NCBI RefSeq assembly: GCF_001913155.1
Contig: NZ_CP018760.1
Span: 1,364,001-1,428,000 of the forward strand
Origin: Maribacter hydrothermalis
GTDB lineage: Bacteria > Bacteroidota > Bacteroidia > Flavobacteriales > Flavobacteriaceae
Direction: 5' to 3'
DNA: 64,000 nt
In this document: positions 61,006-64,000 of the stretch, piece after piece
Numbering within the stretch: position 1 is the stretch's first letter
Layout of the letters: each line of letters starts with the position of its first letter
Position numbers and translations under genes: made by a program
Notes under the pieces: model-generated
The model's database searches: none
The model's input: the letters and a program-made list of their open reading frames with translations, nothing else
Told to the model about the DNA's origin: nothing

Positions 61006-61716
61006 ATGGCCGATAGAATAATAAAAGACATAAGAATCTATGAAAGTGAAAATGTTGCAGGAAAAAGCTTGCCTTCTGATCTAGGAAAAGTTTTTGAATC
61101 TACTGAAAACACCATTTTTATTGGAATAAGAATTGCAAGGAAATTAAACGAATTAAAATATTGCTTTGGAGAATTTGATCATATTTATATAAATCTCACA
61201 ACCTACCTAAAGGAAAATGAAATACAGATTTCTAAGCGAGATTTAGATAAAAGAATAAAATATATTGATTTAGGAACTTCTTCTACATATTTTAATTCTC
61301 TAAAAACTGAAGAAAAAGATGAATTCATAGAAAGGAAGATAATAGAAATTTTCCGCAGGATTAGTACCGGCCAAAATTTGGAATTTGTAAATAAAACTGC
61401 TATTGAACTCTCTAAATTTAAAAGAGAAATTAAAATCCATTACAAAACAAAAGAAACCACAACTTATAGAATAGTTATTTATTACCAAATTGCTCCAATT
61501 AATAAATCTTCCAATGCAATTATCGAATATCATGACAAGGAAAATAATATAACTTACACTATAAATTTTGAATTACGTCTTTATGCAGATATCTATTCAT
61601 TAATTGATAACATTGGGGTTAAAAACAATAAAATTACGCTGGTACCAAAAAAATCGTTTAGTGCTGAATTGGTATGTAAATATTACAAAACACCTTTAGA
61701 ATTTGACTTGAAATAA
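61006..61716 (+). CDS. Hypothetical protein in a cassette-like unit
   Basis: A 236-residue cytoplasmic protein, Lys/Ile/Glu-rich, without membrane segments. Blocks such as LGKVFESTENTIFIGIRIARKLNELKYCFGEFDHIYINL look like an alpha/beta domain but no family is recognised. Very AT-rich coding with rightward orientation shared by its neighbours. Function unknown. Confidence 0.6.
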   Translation: MADRIIKDIRIYESENVAGKSLPSDLGKVFESTENTIFIGIRIARKLNELKYCFGEFDHIYINLTTYLKENEIQISKRDLDKRIKYIDLGTSSTYFNSLKTEEKDEFIERKIIEIFRRISTGQNLEFVNKTAIELSKFKREIKIHYKTKETTTYRIVIYYQIAPINKSSNAIIEYHDKENNITYTINFELRLYADIYSLIDNIGVKNNKITLVPKKSFSAELVCKYYKTPLEFDLK

Positions 61717-61848
61717 AACCTGTAACCAACAATCTATAAAATTAATTGCTTGGTTCTAGATGAATTACGAAAATCCTATCGTATTTTCTGCATGTGATTT
61801 ATTTCCAAACTTTAGTGCTTAAACACACCACAAACCATACACAAACAT

Positions 61849-61855
61849 GTTGGGT
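61849..61855 (+). other. GTTRRRY core before the DUF2200 gene
   Basis: GTTGGGT is an exact GTTRRRY match, 31 bp before the DUF2200 start codon. Confidence 0.45.
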
Positions 61856-61885
61856 TACATTACGACCCTTCTAAAAACATTTAAA

Positions 61886-62254
61886 ATGAAAGTATCTGCG
61901 GAACATAATGCACGTATAGCAAAAATGACCTTCTCATCAGTCTATCCACATTATGTAACAAAAATTGAAAAAAAAGGCAGAACAAAACAAGAATTACACC
62001 TAGTTATTAAATGGCTTACAGGTTTTAATGAAATAGAAATACAACAACATATTAAAGATAAACTCAGCTTTGAAACATTCTTTAATAAGGCAAGTATTAA
62101 CCCTAATGCCCATTTAATTAAAGGTGTAATATGTGGGTATAGAATTGAAGAAATTGACAATATACTAACACAACAAGTACGCTATTTAGATAAGTTAGTA
62201 GATGAATTAGCAAAAGGTCGAAAAATGGAAAAAATATTAAGAGAAGAAAATTAA
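61886..62254 (+). CDS. DUF2200 family protein
   Basis: A 122-residue cytoplasmic protein matching DUF2200 along its length: NARIAKMTFSSVYPHYVTKIEKKGRTKQE, VIKWLTGFNE, FETFFNKA, LIKGVICGYRIEEI, and QVRYLDKLVDELAKGRKMEKIL. The function of the family is unknown. The frame is open from 61847, but the ATG at 61886 places the conserved N-terminus correctly. It is the last gene of the cassette-like series. Confidence 0.85.
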   Translation: MKVSAEHNARIAKMTFSSVYPHYVTKIEKKGRTKQELHLVIKWLTGFNEIEIQQHIKDKLSFETFFNKASINPNAHLIKGVICGYRIEEIDNILTQQVRYLDKLVDELAKGRKMEKILREEN

Positions 62255-62628
62255 AGTGCTAACTAATAGTAGTACAATTTGACTAATCGCGATCCAGAAA
62301 AAAATTGATATTTTACTTTGCCGTAATAGTTGACTTATTATTGTTTTTAAGAGGCACCGACATTTAAGCTCAAGGACATATTAGAAATGAATCTCGACAA
62401 GTAAACAATCTCGGGACAAACCTACAAGGCATTGAATTAAAGATTTAATTTAGATTTTGACGAAAGCCTCGTATGATTTATGTCTCGATTAGCGAGTAAA
62501 AAAAGAGGACAGCACTTATAACTCCCTAAACAAAATAGTTATTTATTGGTTCGGCTTTATTATACTACCAGTTAAACATCAACAAACCAATGGCTATCCT
62601 CTATTTTTATAATAAAATGACTACTTTT
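62255..62628. other. Non-coding stretch with an imperfect inverted repeat
   Basis: No gene seen in 374 bp. AGAGGACAGC (62504-62513) and GCTATCCTCT (62593-62602) pair at 9 of 10 positions, and inside them ATTGGTT (62544-62550) pairs with AACCAAT (62584-62590). This could fold into a roughly 100-base structure next to the end of the convergent gene at 62629. The remainder shows nothing recognisable. Confidence 0.5.
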
Positions 62629-63045
62629 TTATTTGAAAAAATGTATACTGGATTCCTTCAAATTCAAATTTGCCGGTTGCGGAAACTCCGCATGTACGAT
62701 TAATACATTCTCATGATGTTGTTCTAAATTACTAAGCTCATTTCTGTTCAATAATAATATTGTAGAATGACCATGATGGTCTAATTTATCTAAAATAGTT
62801 TTCCCGTTAAACTCACATATCCAATGCGTTTCTGACATATTCTCTTCATAGAATATTTCAATAGTGGGTACTTGATAATAATTATAATCACGAATTGCTT
62901 CTAGGTCAAACACTAAACGAAGCAAACCGCTTTCTATAGTAACGTCTTCCTTTTTTATACCCAACTTTTCAAAAGACAATTTACCAGCACTTGGCTCACT
63001 TAACTTTACTTTTATTTCTCCTTGGTTTATTTCTACCTTGTTCAT
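62629..63045 (-). CDS. Hypothetical protein
   Basis: A 138-residue cytoplasmic protein: MNKVEINQGEIKVKLSEPSA at the N-terminus, FYEENMSETHWICEFNGKTI in the middle, and VLIVHAEFPQPANLNLKESS near the end. The alternating pattern suggests a beta-rich domain. No family recognised. It is 86 bp downstream of the methyltransferase gene in the same direction and marks the return to leftward chromosomal genes. Confidence 0.6.
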   Translation of the reverse strand: MNKVEINQGEIKVKLSEPSAGKLSFEKLGIKKEDVTIESGLLRLVFDLEAIRDYNYYQVPTIEIFYEENMSETHWICEFNGKTILDKLDHHGHSTILLLNRNELSNLEQHHENVLIVHAEFPQPANLNLKESSIHFFK

Positions 63046-63131
63046 GTAATCCTATTTTAGCTACAATCAAAGCTAGTGTACAAGGCAAATTTATAATATG
63101 ATATTTATCAGGATAACGAAATCAATTAATG

Positions 63132-63803
63132 TTATTTAAATCTATATAGCGTTGTTACAATTATTCCGTGTTCATCTGGTATTGAAAGTAACACCTTTTC
63201 TTCCTTTACTTTTAAGTTGAACGGTGGCGCCAAAAGATGAATGCCACTTTGCTTTTTTAGTCGCGTTCCCTGTCCTGAAATAATATCAGCATTAGGTTGA
63301 AAATTACCTTTTGGAAGGTGTTCGGTAACAATTACATAGGTATAGTCGTATAATTTTTCTGTTACCAGCTTTACTTCATTATTAGACAAGTGCTGCAGTA
63401 CTTGACGAATAATAGCGCATTCTGCAGTGGGCAATTTATCTTTAGCAATATCCAAAGATTGAAATTCTAAATTCGATACCTTAAATTTTTCCCTATTCCG
63501 TTCAATAAGTTCTGGGACAATATCTACAGCTATATAATTTTTGGTATACTGCACCAGTTCTTTCCCCACATTGAAATCTCCACAACCTAAATCGCACACT
63601 GAAATTGGTTTTTCAAAAGTGTCTAAAAATGTAATTATAGCTTGTACATAAGGTGCTACAATCTCTACTTTATGAGAACCTTCTCCCGAATAAAAGTCAG
63701 ACTCACCACTACCCCACAGATTCTTTTCATAGACCTGTTGCATAGCATCTTTAGTGGGCCATGGCTTTTTACTCCGCTTTGATGTATTGTCCTTATTTTT
63801 CAC
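63132..63803 (-). CDS. Class I SAM-dependent methyltransferase
   Basis: Rossmann-fold methyltransferase: VCDLGCGDFNVGKEL is the SAM-binding motif I, followed by YIAVDIVPELIE and a QVLQHLSN segment. WGSGESDFYSGEGSH near the N-terminus is shared with a family of unassigned enzymes. The frame is open to 63854, but ATGs at 63854 and 63830 fall in or beside the terminator hairpin of the preceding gene. The GTG at 63803 (MKNKDNTSKRSKKPWPT) was therefore preferred, giving 223 residues. Substrate unknown; it is not ArsM-like. Confidence 0.8.
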   Translation of the reverse strand: MKNKDNTSKRSKKPWPTKDAMQQVYEKNLWGSGESDFYSGEGSHKVEIVAPYVQAIITFLDTFEKPISVCDLGCGDFNVGKELVQYTKNYIAVDIVPELIERNREKFKVSNLEFQSLDIAKDKLPTAECAIIRQVLQHLSNNEVKLVTEKLYDYTYVIVTEHLPKGNFQPNADIISGQGTRLKKQSGIHLLAPPFNLKVKEEKVLLSIPDEHGIIVTTLYRFK

Positions 63804-63815
63804 CACAATTAAATT

Positions 63816-63851
63816 AAAAAAACACGCCATAAACTTTCGTTTATGGCGTGT
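63816..63851 (-). terminator. Terminator of the DUF885 gene
   Basis: ACACGCCATAAAC (63822-63834) and GTTTATGGCGTGT (63839-63851) form a perfect 13-bp stem with a 4-base loop. Reading leftward it ends in a U-run (A-run at 63816-63822), 30 bp after the DUF885 stop. Confidence 0.85.
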
Positions 63852-63880
63852 CAATATACTTTAATTTAATTGAGTTTTAT

Positions 63881-64000
63881 TTATTTCTGTGTGTCAATCC
63901 AAGCTTTTACTCTACGTTCTAATAGCTCTAACGGCAAAGCTCCACCACCAAGAACGGTGTCATGGAAACCTTTAATGTCGAACTTATCGCCTAATTCCGT
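63881..64000 (-). CDS. DUF885 family protein, C-terminal end only
   Basis: The last 39 residues of a gene running out of the window: GDKFDIKGFHDTVLGGGALP then LELLERRVKAWIDTQK and a TAA at 63881-63883. The FHDTVLGGGALPLELLE block is the conserved C-terminus of DUF885 proteins, which are mostly exported zinc-peptidase-like enzymes in Bacteroidota. Nothing more can be said from the fragment. Confidence 0.8.
   Translation of the reverse strand, partial: TELGDKFDIKGFHDTVLGGGALPLELLERRVKAWIDTQK

Noticed and set aside
63132..63803. ArsM-type arsenite methyltransferase completing the arsenosugar group
   Set aside because: It has a generic SAM-binding motif but none of the conserved cysteine motifs expected for ArsM, and lies about 21 kb away.
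63804..63854. ATG starts of the methyltransferase at 63854 and 63830
   Set aside because: They lie in or next to a perfect 13-bp terminator stem of the preceding gene; the encoded residues look like hairpin translation.

Overview
The window is AT-rich chromosomal DNA from a member of the Bacteroidota, most likely a marine Flavobacteriaceae. The sequence supports this with TAnnTTTG -7 promoter boxes, few Shine-Dalgarno sequences, HYC_CC_PP, GYDIA-kinase and DUF2200 families, Bacteroidetes-type ComEC and PpiD proteins, many lipoproteins, and a GH32/GH78 sugar-degrading complement. Genus is not assignable from what I can see.

Layout. 1-3860: a leftward metal-handling operon (HYC_CC_PP protein, outer-membrane protein, double HMA protein, NHL lipoprotein, copper P-type ATPase cut by the window start). 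3990-11778: a GAF/fRMsr-like protein, purH, then the rod-shape cluster mreB, mreC, mreD, mrdA, rodA. 11775-20946: a membrane-anchored nuclease, msrB-msrA, a tail-specific protease, surE, lpxB, an NlpC/P60 lipoprotein and comEC. 20953-34938: a POT peptide transporter with DPP-IV (peptide use), an HMG-CoA reductase with a GHMP kinase (probable mevalonate steps), a PpiD-like foldase, and the leftward block coaX, outer-membrane protein, TPR protein, lptC, CNNM/CBS protein. 35039-52595: tRNA-Phe, small-molecule kinase, ADP-ribosylglycohydrolase, GH32, a rhodanese followed by a 9-copy heptamer repeat and a partial arsenosugar-type cluster (two glycosyltransferases and PNP), an amidase, a decayed outer-membrane gene, a DUF547 protein, an FAD oxidoreductase with a polyferredoxin, a GH78 protein, and two GT2 genes.

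52661-62628 is a variable island. It holds an N-terminally truncated tyrosine recombinase with an IntI-like tail, mosaic repeats (25 bp, 73 bp and 14 bp elements reshuffled between two places), a complete IS1182-family element, and a string of rightward orphan genes, most preceded by a GTTRRRY-like core as in integron cassettes. It also contains frameshifted gene remnants.

The most interesting unit is 56268-58281. A CPVC thioredoxin-fold protein, an unknown exported protein, a DUF2024 protein and a MarR regulator with a four-cysteine tail lie together. Near-identical 13-bp palindromes stand before three of these genes; at two of them the palindrome abuts or overlaps a -7 box. This looks like a self-regulated thiol or metal stress module. 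62629-64000 returns to ordinary chromosome (hypothetical protein, methyltransferase, end of a DUF885 gene).
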